DNA of 64,000 nt from Rhizobium sp. BT03 (GTDB lineage: Bacteria; Pseudomonadota; Alphaproteobacteria; Rhizobiales; Rhizobiaceae). The notes below the pieces were generated by a model, which saw only the letters and a list, made by a program, of their open reading frames with translations, ran no database searches and was not told the DNA's origin. This document shows positions 1 through 8,110 of this stretch, piece by piece. Each line of letters begins with the position of its first letter. Position 1 is the first letter of the stretch. The stretch is from positions 372,001-436,000 of the forward strand of contig NZ_CP125642.1 in the NCBI RefSeq assembly GCF_030053155.1. Direction: 5' to 3'. The position numbers and the translations under genes are program-made.

Positions 1-1
1 C

Positions 2-451
2 GTGCTGCAGAACTGCATGCTGGCGCCGATGAAGGCGATCGGCGTCGGCAGGGCGGAAGCCGAGGAACGTGCACGCGGGCTGCTCGAGCGGGTCAAGATC
101 CTGGAACAGGCCGACAAATACCCGGTCCAGCTTTCCGGCGGCCAGCAGCAGCGCGTCGCCATCGCCCGGGCGCTCTGCATGCGGCCGAAAGTGATGCTGT
201 TCGACGAACCGACGTCGGCGCTCGACCCGGAGATGGTCAAGGAAGTGCTGGATACGATGATCGCGCTGGCCGACGAGGGCATGACGATGATCTGCGTCAC
301 CCATGAAATGGGCTTTGCCCGCCAGGTCGCCGATCGGGTGATCTTCATGGCCAGCGGCGCGATCGTCGAAGAAGCCCCGCCGGCCGAATTCTTTACCAAC
401 CCGCAGCACGAGCGGACCCGGAAATTTCTGGGAGAAATCCTGCGGAAATAA
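2..451 (+). CDS. Polar amino-acid ABC transporter ATP-binding protein (5' end cut by window)
   Basis: This is the C-terminal part of an ABC ATPase of the GlnQ/HisP type, which powers periplasmic-binding-protein-dependent import of polar amino acids at the inner membrane. The visible 149 codons contain the signature motif LSGGQQQR, Walker B ([12 protein letters not shown]) and the H-loop in VTHEMGF. Walker A lies upstream of the window, so the gene is truncated by the window edge and not by mutation. It is followed after 42 bases by an oxidoreductase and a shikimate-dehydrogenase-like gene on the same strand, so the transporter probably feeds that small pathway. The substrate cannot be read from the sequence. 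Confidence 0.9.
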   Translation: MLQNCMLAPMKAIGVGRAEAEERARGLLERVKILEQADKYPVQLSGGQQQRVAIARALCMRPKVMLFDEPTSALDPEMVKEVLDTMIALADEGMTMICVTHEMGFARQVADRVIFMASGAIVEEAPPAEFFTNPQHERTRKFLGEILRK

Positions 452-493
452 TCGGTCTCAGGGCCGATATCTCGTCAAATTCCGGAGCCGATC

Positions 494-1561
494 ATGAAGC
501 CATTGAAGATTGCAGTCATGGGAGCCGGCCTGATCGGCAGACGCCATGCCGAGCGCGTCATATCCGAGCCCGGAACCGTTCTCTCCGCCGTGATCGATCC
601 GTCTGCGGCTGGCCGCGACTTTGCCCGCAATGCCGGCGTCCGGTGCTACGCGTCCTTCCAGGACATTCCTGGCGAGGACAGGCCCGACGGTGTCATCGTG
701 GCAACGCCGAACCAGCTTCACGTCGAGAATGCCATGGAGCTTATCGCCGCCGGCATTCCCGTTCTCATCGAAAAGCCGATCGCCGACGACGTCGACGCCG
801 CCGCAGCGCTCGCTGCCGCCGGCGAGAGGGCAGGGATACCGCTCCTCGTCGGCCATCACCGGCGCCACAACCCGATGATCCAGGCGGCCAAACAGATCGT
901 CGACGGCGGCAGGCTTGGCCGGATCGTCACGGTGCACGGCACCTTCTGGGTCGCCAAGCCCGACAACTATTTCGACATCCCCTGGCGGCGGGAAGCCGGC
1001 GCCGGCCCGATCTTCGTCAACCTGATCCATGATGTCGACCTGTTCCGATTTCTGTTTGGCGAGGTCGAAGCCGTGCATGCGATGGAATCGCACGCCGTGC
1101 GCCACCACGCCGTCGAGGATACTTCAGTCGTCTCGTTGCGGTTCGCAAACGGTGTTCTCGCCACGCTGACCGGCAGCGATGCGGTGGCCGCACCCTGGAG
1201 CTGGGAGGCGACCACCGGCGAGAACCCGGCATTTCCCCGTTATCCCAAACATTGTTATCAGATCGGTGGCACGAAGGGTTCGCTCGGCATTCCCGATCTG
1301 ACGCTTTGGACGAGCACGGCCGAGCCGGATTGGCTGGCGCCGCTTGCCGAGGAGCGCGTGGCTTACGAAGTCGCCGATCCGCTTTGCCGTCAGCTCAGCC
1401 ATTTTTGCGATGTCATTCGCGGCGAAGCCACGCCGCTCGTGAGCGGGCGGGAGGGGCTCGCCACCCTCAGGGTCGTCGAAGCGATCAAGAGATCGGCGCG
1501 CTCGGGGCAGATGATCCACCTCTCTGACGCCGGCGCCTTTGCCGATCCTGAGAAAGTCTAG
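494..1561 (+). CDS. Gfo/Idh/MocA family oxidoreductase
   Basis: Predicted cytosolic NAD(P)-dependent dehydrogenase of 355 residues. The N-terminal Rossmann fold shows GAGLIGRRHAERV at about residues 10-22 and the family motif EKPIADD near residue 95; the C-terminal half is the usual alpha/beta substrate domain. The start is supported by GGAG at 484-487, six bases ahead of the ATG. It stands between an ABC ATPase and a shikimate-dehydrogenase-like gene that begins four bases after its stop, so the three are probably co-transcribed. The combination suggests catabolism of an imported polyol, inositol-like or shikimate/quinate-like compound, but the substrate is not determined. Confidence 0.88.
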   Translation: MKPLKIAVMGAGLIGRRHAERVISEPGTVLSAVIDPSAAGRDFARNAGVRCYASFQDIPGEDRPDGVIVATPNQLHVENAMELIAAGIPVLIEKPIADDVDAAAALAAAGERAGIPLLVGHHRRHNPMIQAAKQIVDGGRLGRIVTVHGTFWVAKPDNYFDIPWRREAGAGPIFVNLIHDVDLFRFLFGEVEAVHAMESHAVRHHAVEDTSVVSLRFANGVLATLTGSDAVAAPWSWEATTGENPAFPRYPKHCYQIGGTKGSLGIPDLTLWTSTAEPDWLAPLAEERVAYEVADPLCRQLSHFCDVIRGEATPLVSGREGLATLRVVEAIKRSARSGQMIHLSDAGAFADPEKV

Positions 1562-1565
1562 CCAC

Positions 1566-2396
1566 ATGATCACCGGGACGACCAAACTCATCGCCCACCT
1601 CGGTTATCCCACCGAGTCCTTCAAGGCGCCGCTGATCTACAATCCGTATTTCGAGAAGAACGGCATCGACGCGGTCGTCGTGCCGATGGGCTGCAGGCCG
1701 GAGGATTATCCGGCGTTCTTGAAGCTTGTCTTCCGGCTCTCCAATATTCACGGCGCGCTCATCACCATGCCGCACAAGATTGCGACGATGGCGCTGCTCG
1801 ACGAAACCTCGACCAATGCCAAAGTCGCAGGCTCGTGCAATGCGGTGCGCCTCGATTCGAACGGCAGGCTGATCGGCGACATGTTCGATGGCGAAGGCTT
1901 TGTGCGGGGCGTTCTGCGCAAGGGTAAAAAGGTCGAAGGCGCAAATGCGCTGGTCGTCGGCGCCGGCGGCGTCGGTTCGGCGATCGCGGCATCCCTCGCA
2001 AAGGCGGGTGTCGCCCATCTCGCGCTCTTCGACGCCAACGAGACGACCGCGACCGCGCTGCTCGACCGGCTGAAGACATATTATCCCCACCTCCACGTCA
2101 CGATCGGCTCGCTCGATCCGGCCGGCTTCGACGTCGTCGTCAACGCGACACCGCTTGGAATGCGGCGGGGCGACCCTCTGCCGATCGACGTCGACCGCAT
2201 CTCCCCCTCGACTTTCGTCGGCGAGGTGGTGTTGAGCAAGGAGATCACCCCTTTCCTGGAGGCCGCCCGGGCGCGCGGCTGCGCCTTTCAGGTCGGCACG
2301 GATATGCTGTTCGAACAGATCCCCGCCTATCTCGAATTCTTCGATTTCCCGACAACGACGGCCGACAATCTGCGGGCCATCGCCAAGCTTGGTTGA
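1566..2396 (+). CDS. Shikimate dehydrogenase family protein
   Basis: 276-residue member of the AroE family, which reduces 3-dehydroshikimate or oxidises shikimate/quinate with NAD(P). The N-terminal substrate domain has YPTESFKAP in place of the usual HSxSP-type motif, and the catalytic lysine motif ITMPHK near residue 67. The Rossmann domain has GAGGVGSA and the typical NATPLGM. The start chosen is the ATG four bases after the upstream stop. The altered serine motif and the catabolic neighbours (ABC ATPase, Gfo/Idh) argue for a catabolic paralogue and not the biosynthetic aroE, so no symbol is given. The exact substrate is inferred only. Confidence 0.85.
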   Translation: MITGTTKLIAHLGYPTESFKAPLIYNPYFEKNGIDAVVVPMGCRPEDYPAFLKLVFRLSNIHGALITMPHKIATMALLDETSTNAKVAGSCNAVRLDSNGRLIGDMFDGEGFVRGVLRKGKKVEGANALVVGAGGVGSAIAASLAKAGVAHLALFDANETTATALLDRLKTYYPHLHVTIGSLDPAGFDVVVNATPLGMRRGDPLPIDVDRISPSTFVGEVVLSKEITPFLEAARARGCAFQVGTDMLFEQIPAYLEFFDFPTTTADNLRAIAKLG

Positions 2397-2460
2397 TGAC
2401 TGAGCCGAAATTGCTCAGGATCGCGCGAATATCGATGATGCGGCGCGCACGCAGAGGTAA

Positions 2461-2640
2461 ATGATGAAGACAAAGCGGTTTAAAAGCGCTGTTTTCGAGG
2501 CGATCCACAGTGCGGTCGCAGCCATGCACGGTGCCGGCACAGCCGACAGAGAAACGATGCGCTCCTTCGATGAAACGTGCCTCGTTTCGCCTCAGGTAAA
2601 AGCGCGAGGCGCAGACCTGAAAGATCGCGACGCGCTTTAG
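2461..2640 (+). pseudogene. Truncated HigA-type antitoxin (N-terminal remnant)
   Basis: A 59-codon reading frame starting MMKTKRFKSAVFEAIHSA, with GAGGTAA just upstream. It resembles the N-terminal arm of HigA/YiaG-type antitoxins (a MKTKRFKSDAFEAIHSAA-like opening followed by a TMRSFDE-like segment). It stops just where the helix-turn-helix should begin, after a tail (VKARGADLKDRDAL) that degenerates. Its last bases overlap the 3' end of pcaB on the other strand. No intact toxin is visible in the 60 bases upstream, although the short preceding frame ending in TAA at about 2460 could be the last codons of one. I read it as a relic of a HigBA module; whether the peptide is still made is unknown. 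Confidence 0.55.
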
Positions 2641-3683
2641 GCAGTTCCAAGCCGCCTGATATTTCCTGTTAGCTCCGCTGCGAGGCGCAAGCTGGCGGCG
2701 GTTGCCATCGTCATTTGCGGCAGCAGCAGCCATTCGAGCGTCCAGGCAGCACCGGAGCGTTCCTGTTCATGGACGAGGGACTGGTGGATGCCCGACAGCG
2801 CCGTCGCGTTGAAGCGTGCGAGCGCGACCAGGGTTTCGGCGGCGACCGGATTCTGCTTGTGGGCCATCGCCGACGAGGTGCCGCCGCCTGCGATTTCGAT
2901 CTCCTGGCCTGCCTGGGCAAGCAGGGCGATATCCTGGCCGATCTTGCCGAGGCTGCCGGAGATCGATGCAAACAGGCCGGCGATATCGGCGATCGGCAGA
3001 CGCCCGCTCTGCCATTGCCTGGCGTCGGTCAGGCCGAGTTCCTGGGCGAGCGCGGCGCGAACGGCTGCGGCCTGCGGCCCAAGCTTATCCAGCGTGCCGG
3101 CGGCGCCGCCGAACTGGACGGGAAAACTCTGCTCGGTCAGGCGGTCGCGACAAGTTTCCAACGGTGCGCGCCATGCGTCGAGACGGTCGGAGACGGCGAT
3201 CGGGATCGCCGCCTGCATGCGGGTGTGGCCCATCAGCCGGCTGTGGCCGAACTGGCGATCGAGTCCGTCGAGCGCTCCGGCAATAGTGGAAAGCCGGCCG
3301 GCGAACAGGAAGACCACGGCCTTCAGCCTGATCATCAGGCTGGTGTCGATCACATCCTGGCTGGTGGCGCCGAGATGCAGGCTTTTTGCTGCCTCCTCGC
3401 CGACTTCGGCGCGCAGTTGCCTGATGAAATCGGGGATGACGACGCCATCCCGCGCGGTCGCCGAGCGAAGACTGGCGAGATCGGGAGAAAAGCCGGCGCA
3501 GGCTGCGGTGATCTTTCTTGCCGCTTCCGCTGGGATCAGGCCATGCGTGGCTTCCGCTCTCGCCAGCGCGGCCTCGAAGGAGGCCATGGCGCGCAGATCA
3601 GCCTCGGCGGAGAAATAGGGCGCGATTTCATCGTCGCCGAGCAGGCCGGAGAGGAAGGGATGGTCGAAGGGCGATGCGGTCAT
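2637..3683 (-). CDS. pcaB: 3-carboxy-cis,cis-muconate cycloisomerase
   Basis: Converts 3-carboxy-cis,cis-muconate to 4-carboxymuconolactone in the protocatechuate branch of the beta-ketoadipate pathway, in the cytosol. It is a 348-residue member of the fumarase/aspartase superfamily, with the signature loop GTSSAMAHKQNPV near residue 260 and the helical-bundle segment HLGATSQDVIDT near residue 105. An in-frame extension upstream to 3761 runs through an intergenic repeat, so the start MTASPFDHPFL at 3683 is preferred. It is last in the pcaDCHGB operon, separated from pcaG by a 190-base gap filled with a palindromic repeat. The length is on the short side for the family, but the signature region is intact. 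Confidence 0.93.
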   Translation of the reverse strand: MTASPFDHPFLSGLLGDDEIAPYFSAEADLRAMASFEAALARAEATHGLIPAEAARKITAACAGFSPDLASLRSATARDGVVIPDFIRQLRAEVGEEAAKSLHLGATSQDVIDTSLMIRLKAVVFLFAGRLSTIAGALDGLDRQFGHSRLMGHTRMQAAIPIAVSDRLDAWRAPLETCRDRLTEQSFPVQFGGAAGTLDKLGPQAAAVRAALAQELGLTDARQWQSGRLPIADIAGLFASISGSLGKIGQDIALLAQAGQEIEIAGGGTSSAMAHKQNPVAAETLVALARFNATALSGIHQSLVHEQERSGAAWTLEWLLLPQMTMATAASLRLAAELTGNIRRLGTA

Positions 3684-3705
3684 GGATTGCTCGTTGCGTG
3701 GTCGC

Positions 3706-3839
3706 CCCCTCATCCGGCTGCCGCCACCTTCTCCCCCAGGGGAGAAGGGGTTTTGAGGCAATGCCGGCGCCTAAGGGCCAAGTGATCTCGTGTGGCACTG
3801 TTCCCCTCTCCCCCACGGGGAGAGGGCAGGGTGAGGGGG
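3706..3839. repeat. RIME-like rhizobial palindromic element between pcaG and pcaB
   Basis: The segment begins with CCCTCATCCGGCTGCCGCC and ends with CAGGGTGAGGGG. Inside are two hairpins, CTTCTCCCC...GGGGAGAAG and CCCCTCTCCCC...GGGGAGAGG. The same outer and inner motifs recur near 6492-6673 and 31625-31769. This matches the Rhizobium-specific intergenic mosaic elements as I know them; the family name is from memory. It lies inside the pca operon and might affect the mRNA level of pcaB. Confidence 0.7.
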
Positions 3840-3874
3840 CTTCTTGCACGGCACTCTCCGCCTCCAGAACCCCC

Positions 3875-4492
3875 TCAAATATCCAAAAACACCGTTTCCT
3901 TCGCACCCTGCAGATGAATGTCGAAATGGCAGATGGCGCCGTCGCGGGTGGCGATCATGGTGGCGACACGCTCGCGATGTTCGATGCGCAGAAGCAGCGG
4001 GTCGGCGGCGTTGGCTTCCGTCTCCTCCGGGAAATACATCCGCGTGTGCAGGCCGATATTGATGCCGCGGGCGACGATCCAGACGGTGATGTGCGGGGCT
4101 TGTCTGCGGCCGTCCTTGAAGGGGACGCGGCCGGGCTTGATGGTGTCGAAGCTGTAGACGCCGTCTTCGCTGCGGGTCGGGCAGCGGCCCCAGCCGGTGA
4201 AATTGGGATCGGCGGTGCCGCGCATTTCCGAGGGGCTGTTGTAGAGGCCGGCGCTGTCGGCCTGCCAGATCTCGACGACGGCATCGCGCACCAAAGCGCC
4301 GGCGCCGTCGAGGATGCGGCCGGTGACGGTGATACGCTCGCCGAGCGTCTTCTCGTTGACCATCTGGGTGCCGAGATCGGCATCGTAGACGCCCGTGATG
4401 TCGCAGAAATTCGGCGTCAGGCCGATGTGGACATAGGGGCCGGCCGTCTGCGACGGGGTTTCCTTGAGATAACCGAGCTGCTGCATGGTCAA
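3875..4492 (-). CDS. pcaG: Protocatechuate 3,4-dioxygenase alpha subunit
   Basis: Structural alpha subunit of the non-haem Fe(III) intradiol dioxygenase that opens protocatechuate to 3-carboxy-cis,cis-muconate. At 205 residues it is the usual size. It shows the subunit's hallmark opening [14 protein letters not shown], the central GRILDGAG...VEIWQAD block and ANFTGWGR-like segment (here [10 protein letters not shown]). As expected for an alpha subunit, it does not carry the full set of iron ligands, which are on PcaH. Its start codon overlaps the pcaH stop by four bases (ATGA), so the two subunits are translationally coupled. Confidence 0.96.
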   Translation of the reverse strand: MTMQQLGYLKETPSQTAGPYVHIGLTPNFCDITGVYDADLGTQMVNEKTLGERITVTGRILDGAGALVRDAVVEIWQADSAGLYNSPSEMRGTADPNFTGWGRCPTRSEDGVYSFDTIKPGRVPFKDGRRQAPHITVWIVARGINIGLHTRMYFPEETEANAADPLLLRIEHRERVATMIATRDGAICHFDIHLQGAKETVFLDI

Positions 4493-5238
4493 TTGCCCTC
4501 CAGCCTGTTTTCGAACATCGTCGAGCGGCGGCCGCGCAGCACGATATCGAATTTATAGGCGCGTGAGTCCATCGGGATCGTATTGCCCCAGTCGAGCGGC
4601 GCAATCAGCTGCTCGATCGCCGCCTTGTCGGGGATCGTGCCGACGATCGGACATTTCCAGATCATCGGATCGCCCTCGAAATACATCTGGGTGATCAGCC
4701 GCTGGGCAAAGCCGTGGCCGAAAACCGAGAAATGGATATGGGCCGGGCGCCAGTCGTTGACGCCGTTCGGCCAGGGATAGGCGCCGGGCCGCACCGTGCG
4801 GAAATGGTAGCGGCCTTCCTCATCGGTGACGGCGCGGCCGCAGCCGCCGAAATTCGGGTCGATCGCCGCCAGATAGGATTCCTTCTTGTGGCGATAGCGG
4901 CCGCCGGCATTGGCCTGCCAGAATTCGACCAGCGCGCCGGCAACCGGCTTTGCCCGTTCGTCGAGCACGCGGCCATGGACGATGATGCGCTCGCCAATGG
5001 CGCTTTCGCCGGGCCGCGCATAATTCAGGATCAGGTCGTTGTCGAGATCGCCGATCATCGAATGGCCGAAGACCGGGCCGGTGGTTTCGGAGATCGTGCC
5101 GTCGAGCGAGAGCAGGGCGCGCTGGGGGGCGCGCAGCACCGAGGTTTTGTAGCCGGGGGTCAGCGCCGGCGCGTGCCAGGCGCGGTCGCGGGCGAAGAAG
5201 GCGCCGGTCTCGGGCTTGCGGTTCGGTAATTCGGACAT
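4489..5238 (-). CDS. pcaH: Protocatechuate 3,4-dioxygenase beta subunit
   Basis: Iron-carrying beta subunit of protocatechuate 3,4-dioxygenase, 249 residues. Candidate Fe(III) ligands are visible: tyrosines in GGRYRHKK and RPGAYPWP, and the two histidines of [11 protein letters not shown]. The block [15 protein letters not shown] is the intradiol dioxygenase core. It is the third gene of pcaDCHGB, nine bases after pcaC and overlapping pcaG by four bases. Induction by PcaQ with beta-carboxymuconate or related intermediates is established for rhizobial pca operons; the divergent pcaQ here fits this. Confidence 0.97.
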   Translation of the reverse strand: MSELPNRKPETGAFFARDRAWHAPALTPGYKTSVLRAPQRALLSLDGTISETTGPVFGHSMIGDLDNDLILNYARPGESAIGERIIVHGRVLDERAKPVAGALVEFWQANAGGRYRHKKESYLAAIDPNFGGCGRAVTDEEGRYHFRTVRPGAYPWPNGVNDWRPAHIHFSVFGHGFAQRLITQMYFEGDPMIWKCPIVGTIPDKAAIEQLIAPLDWGNTIPMDSRAYKFDIVLRGRRSTMFENRLEGN

Positions 5239-5247
5239 TTTCCTCCC

Positions 5248-5649
5248 TCAGGCCGCCTTTTCGGCGTCCATTTGTTCAAAGGCCTGCTTGGCGATCTTGA
5301 TCGCATGATTGGCGGCGGGAACGCCGGCATAGATCGCCACATGCAAGAGCGCCTCGCAGACATCCTCGCGGGTCGCACCTGTGTTGGCGGTGGCGCGCAC
5401 ATGCATGGCAACCTCGTCGTCCTGGCCGAGTGCCGCCAGCAGCGCGATGGTGACGATCGAGCGCTCGCGTTTGCTCAGCCCCGGGCGCGACCAGACATGG
5501 CCCCAGGCGGCTTCGGTGATCAGCTCCTGGAAGGGCCGGTCGAACTCGGTCGCCGCGGCCGCAGCACGGTCGACATGGGCGTCGCCGAGCACGGCGCGGC
5601 GGGTCGCCATGCCTTGCCGGTAACGCTCGGAGGAGGCGGTCTCGTTCAT
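5248..5649 (-). CDS. pcaC: 4-carboxymuconolactone decarboxylase
   Basis: 133-residue protein of the carboxymuconolactone decarboxylase / AhpD-like fold, which turns 4-carboxymuconolactone into beta-ketoadipate enol-lactone. Typical blocks are MATRRAVLGDAHVDRA, WSRPGLSKRERSIVTIA and HVRATANTGATREDV...LLHVAIYAGVPAANHA, with the proton-relay histidine in HVRA. The frame remains open upstream into pcaD, but the start at 5649 overlaps the pcaD stop by four bases and gives the normal family length. It stands as a separate gene; in some other bacteria it is fused with PcaD. Confidence 0.96.
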   Translation of the reverse strand: MNETASSERYRQGMATRRAVLGDAHVDRAAAAATEFDRPFQELITEAAWGHVWSRPGLSKRERSIVTIALLAALGQDDEVAMHVRATANTGATREDVCEALLHVAIYAGVPAANHAIKIAKQAFEQMDAEKAA

Positions 5650-6455
5650 CGGTTGGTTTCTCCAGGCGGAAGAGACGTCAGAAAGGCGCGGATGATCGCC
5701 GTCAGCGCTTCCGGCTGCTCGACGCAGGGAATATGGGCGCAATCTGGGATAACTTCGTAGCGGGCGCCGGGGATCAGCTTCGCTGTGGAAAGCACGAGAG
5801 CGGGCGGCGTCGAGCCGTCCTGGTCCCCGACGATGCAGATCGCCGGAACCGCGATCCTCTTTGCCGCTTCGGTGAAATCGGCATCGCGGATCGCTTCGCA
5901 GGCGGCGATATAACCCTCGACCGGCTGGCGCGTCAGCATGTTGCAATAGCCTGAATAGGCGGTGTTCTCCGGCCGGCGGAAGGCAGGCGTGAACCAGCGC
6001 TCCATGATGGCGTCGACAATGCTGCCGATGCCGTTCTTCTCGACCGCGGCGATGCGGGCATTCCAGCTTTCGGCCGTGCCGATCTTATGGGCGGTGTCGC
6101 TGAGGATGAGGGCGTGCACGAGATCCGGCCGGCGCTGATAGAGCGACTGGGCGATGAGGCCGCCGACGGAGAGGCCGCAGATGACCGCATTCTTGACCGA
6201 GAGCAGATCGAGCAGGCCGGCGAGATCGGTCGCATGATCCTCGATCGATGCGGGGAGCTGGCCGACATCGGAAAGCCCGTGGCCGCGCTTGTCGTAGAGC
6301 AGGACGGCGTAGTCGCCGGCAAGCCGCACCACGACGTCGCGCCAGATGCGGAAATCCGTTCCCAGCGAGTTGATGAAGACGATCACCGGCCGATCGGCGG
6401 GCGCGCCGATGACCTGATAGTGGATCGTTACGTCGTTTATGCGGGCAAACTGCAC
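5646..6455 (-). CDS. pcaD: 3-oxoadipate enol-lactonase
   Basis: Alpha/beta-hydrolase of about 269 residues that hydrolyses beta-ketoadipate enol-lactone to beta-ketoadipate. The nucleophile elbow GLSVGG lies near residue 91, the oxyanion region after FINSLGTDFRIW, and the catalytic histidine in CAHIPCVEQP near the C-terminus. I prefer the GTG start at 6455 (VQFARINDVTIHYQ) because GGAGGAG sits six bases upstream; an ATG at 6473 (MTEEID) is in frame but would put that sequence inside the gene. It is first in pcaDCHGB. Its own 5' end is present a second time at 6790-6824, see findings. Confidence 0.94.
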   Translation of the reverse strand: MQFARINDVTIHYQVIGAPADRPVIVFINSLGTDFRIWRDVVVRLAGDYAVLLYDKRGHGLSDVGQLPASIEDHATDLAGLLDLLSVKNAVICGLSVGGLIAQSLYQRRPDLVHALILSDTAHKIGTAESWNARIAAVEKNGIGSIVDAIMERWFTPAFRRPENTAYSGYCNMLTRQPVEGYIAACEAIRDADFTEAAKRIAVPAICIVGDQDGSTPPALVLSTAKLIPGARYEVIPDCAHIPCVEQPEALTAIIRAFLTSLPPGETNR

Positions 6456-6491
6456 GTCAATCTCCTCCGTCATCAAGTCAGTTCAGCCGGG

Positions 6492-6673
6492 GGCGCGCCC
6501 CTCATCCGGCTGCCGCCACCTTGCCTGGGTCGAGCCACAGGTCTCGACCCGTCCTTCGGACCCCCGCAGGCGGGGAGAAGGGGATATGTCGCACCGTCTC
6601 CCTAAACCTCGACGCTGCGTTTGGCACGTCCCCTCGCCCCGCCTGCGGGGAGAGGGTTAGGGTGAGGGGCAGC
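6492..6673. repeat. RIME-like palindromic element upstream of pcaD
   Basis: Opens with CCCCTCATCCGGCTGCCGCC and closes with GGTTAGGGTGAGGGG. It contains inverted CTCGACCCG-type segments and two CCCC/GGGG hairpins (GCGGGGAGAAGGGG and CGCCCCGCCTGCGGGGAG). It is the same family as 3706-3839 and 31625-31769. It lies in the pcaD leader between the start codon and the probable promoter. Confidence 0.7.
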
Positions 6674-6686
6674 CTTTGGCGCTTCC

Positions 6687-6983
6687 GTCATCCCAGGGCT
6701 TGACCCGCGCATCACGCGGCATTCGCGGCATGGATCCTCGGGTCAAGCCCGAGGATGACGGAGAGTGGGGTTGGCTGGCCCTCACAAATTGCACGTCACT
6801 TCCTCATCAAGTCAGTTCCGCCGGCAAGTGCGTTTCCGACACGGTCGCCGACGCCGCGAATGGCTCCGTCCGTCTCTCCACCCTCCGTCATGCTCGGGCT
6901 TGACCCGAGCATCCACGCGGCGCCCACCGGCAGCCGCGGCATGGATCCTCGGCTCAAGGCCGAGGATGACGGAGAGTGGGGGA
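6687..6983. repeat. Two palindromic elements of a second rhizobial family
   Basis: Two related units occur at about 6687-6766 and 6885-6983. Each opens GTCATSC.CGGGCTTGACC and contains GCGGCATGGATCCTCGG, ending GAGGATGACGGAGAGTGGG. Each unit can fold: CGTCATCC...GGATGACG and CGGGCTTGACC...GGTCAAGCCCG. The pattern is that of short interspersed palindromes common in Rhizobiales. Between them lies a second copy of the pcaD 5' end (6790-6824). Confidence 0.7.
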
Positions 6984-7050
6984 GGCTCTTCGCCAAACTC
7001 GTCCCCGGCATGCAAAGCCCACCCAACGGCACATACTTCTAAAGATGAAA

Positions 7051-7071
7051 CTGACCGGTTGATCCGGTTAA
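7051..7071. promoter_or_regulatory. Candidate PcaQ-type operator (dyad CTGACCGG...CCGGTTAA)
   Basis: An imperfect dyad, CTGACCGG and CCGGTTAA separated by five bases, lies about 50 bases ahead of pcaQ. It carries the GGTTAA half-site of the motif ATAACC-N4-GGTTAA described for PcaQ in Sinorhizobium meliloti. It is the best-placed element to control the divergent pcaD promoter. Assignment is by motif and position only. Confidence 0.4.
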
Positions 7072-7097
7072 GTAAAATGATATTTATCAGCCTTTCG

Positions 7098-7113
7098 ATA
7101 ACCTCGGAGTTAT
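7098..7113. promoter_or_regulatory. Second dyad ATAAC-N6-GTTAT at the pcaQ start
   Basis: The 16-base segment reads ATAACCTCGGAGTTAT, a perfect five-base inverted repeat that includes the ATAACC half of the known PcaQ motif. It ends seven bases before the pcaQ ATG and overlaps its only Shine-Dalgarno candidate (GGAG). It could serve in autoregulation. Experimental support is not available from sequence. Confidence 0.4.
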
Positions 7114-7120
7114 GTGAACG

Positions 7121-8038
7121 ATGATCGACAGCCGCGTGAAGTTTCGTCATTTGCAGACCTTTGTCGAGGTGGCGCGGCAGAAGAGCGTCATGAAGGCGGC
7201 GGAGTTGCTGCATGTCAGCCAGCCGGCGGTGACGAAGACGATCCGCGAACTGGAGCAGGTGCTCGGCGTCGACGTCTTCGAGCGCGACGGCCGCGGCATC
7301 AAGATCACCCGCTACGGCGAGGTCTTCCTGCGCCATGCCGGGGCGGCGCTGACGGCGCTGCGCCAGGGGCTCGATTCCGTCTCGCAGGAGCAGTTCGCCG
7401 ATGCGCCGCCGATCCGCATCGGCGCCCTGCCGACGGTGTCGTCACGCATCATGCCGCGGGCGATGGAACTCTTCCTCAAGGAGCGGACCTGGAGCCGGGT
7501 GAAGATCGTCACCGGCGAGAATGCCGTGCTGCTGGAGCAGCTTCGCGTCGGCGATCTCGATCTCGTCGTCGGACGTCTGGCGGGTGCGGAGAAGATGGCA
7601 GGCTTTTCCTTCGAGCATCTTTATTCCGAGCAGGTCGTGTTTGCCGTGCGCGCCGGTCATCCGCTGCTCGACGCTGGGCAATCGCCCTTCTCAGGTTTCG
7701 GCGATTACACGGTGCTGATGCCGACGCGGGGTTCGATCATCCGGCCGGTGGTCGAAAATTTCCTCATCGCCAACGGCGTCTCCAGCCTGCCGAACCAGAT
7801 CGAAACGGTCTCGGATTCCTTCGGCCGCGCCTTCCTGCGCTCGAGCGATGCGATCTGGATCATTTCCAATGGCGTGGTGGCCGACGACGTCGCCGACGGG
7901 CGGCTGGCGCTGCTGCCGGTCGATACCGGCGAGACCAGGGGGCCGGTCGGGCTGACGATGCGCGCCGATGCCGTGCCGTCGGCGCCGCAATCGATCCTGA
8001 TGCAGACGATCCGCGAAGCGGCCGGGGAGATTTCCTGA
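7121..8038 (+). CDS. pcaQ: LysR-type activator of the pca operon
   Basis: 305-residue LysR-family regulator. The N-terminal winged helix-turn-helix (about residues 5-65) reads VKFRHLQTFVEVARQ...AAELLHVSQPAVTKTIREL, close to the PcaQ/GbpR subgroup; the rest is the two-lobed effector domain. In rhizobia and Agrobacterium PcaQ activates pcaDCHGB in response to carboxymuconate-type intermediates. It is divergent from pcaD, across about 660 bases that carry repeats and two candidate operators. The context makes the assignment strong. Confidence 0.93.
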   Translation: MIDSRVKFRHLQTFVEVARQKSVMKAAELLHVSQPAVTKTIRELEQVLGVDVFERDGRGIKITRYGEVFLRHAGAALTALRQGLDSVSQEQFADAPPIRIGALPTVSSRIMPRAMELFLKERTWSRVKIVTGENAVLLEQLRVGDLDLVVGRLAGAEKMAGFSFEHLYSEQVVFAVRAGHPLLDAGQSPFSGFGDYTVLMPTRGSIIRPVVENFLIANGVSSLPNQIETVSDSFGRAFLRSSDAIWIISNGVVADDVADGRLALLPVDTGETRGPVGLTMRADAVPSAPQSILMQTIREAAGEIS

Positions 8039-8076
8039 GCCTCCGCTCTTTAATTCTGGTTGTAGTTTGCCCAGAT

Positions 8077-8091
8077 TTAGACTATGTCTAA
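8077..8091. promoter_or_regulatory. Palindromic operator TTAGAC-TAT-GTCTAA of the Xre/RES module
   Basis: Perfect 15-base palindrome placed 20 bases ahead of the antitoxin ATG (8111) and overlapping the likely promoter (TTGTAG at 8060-8065 with a -10 near 8083). The position fits autoregulation by the antitoxin. It also argues against the in-frame ATG at 8084, which lies inside the palindrome. Confidence 0.65.
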
Positions 8092-8110
8092 TTCAGGACA
8101 GGAGGCTGTT

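Noticed and set aside
458..1108. Long minus-strand frame antisense to the Gfo/Idh gene
   Set aside because: Shadow frame of a GC-rich gene, with no ribosome-binding site or recognisable domain; the same holds for most long antisense frames across pca, hut and agp.
2715..3785. 356-codon plus-strand frame opposite pcaB
   Set aside because: It mirrors pcaB and its low-complexity translation has no family motif; pcaB has the full fumarase-superfamily signature.
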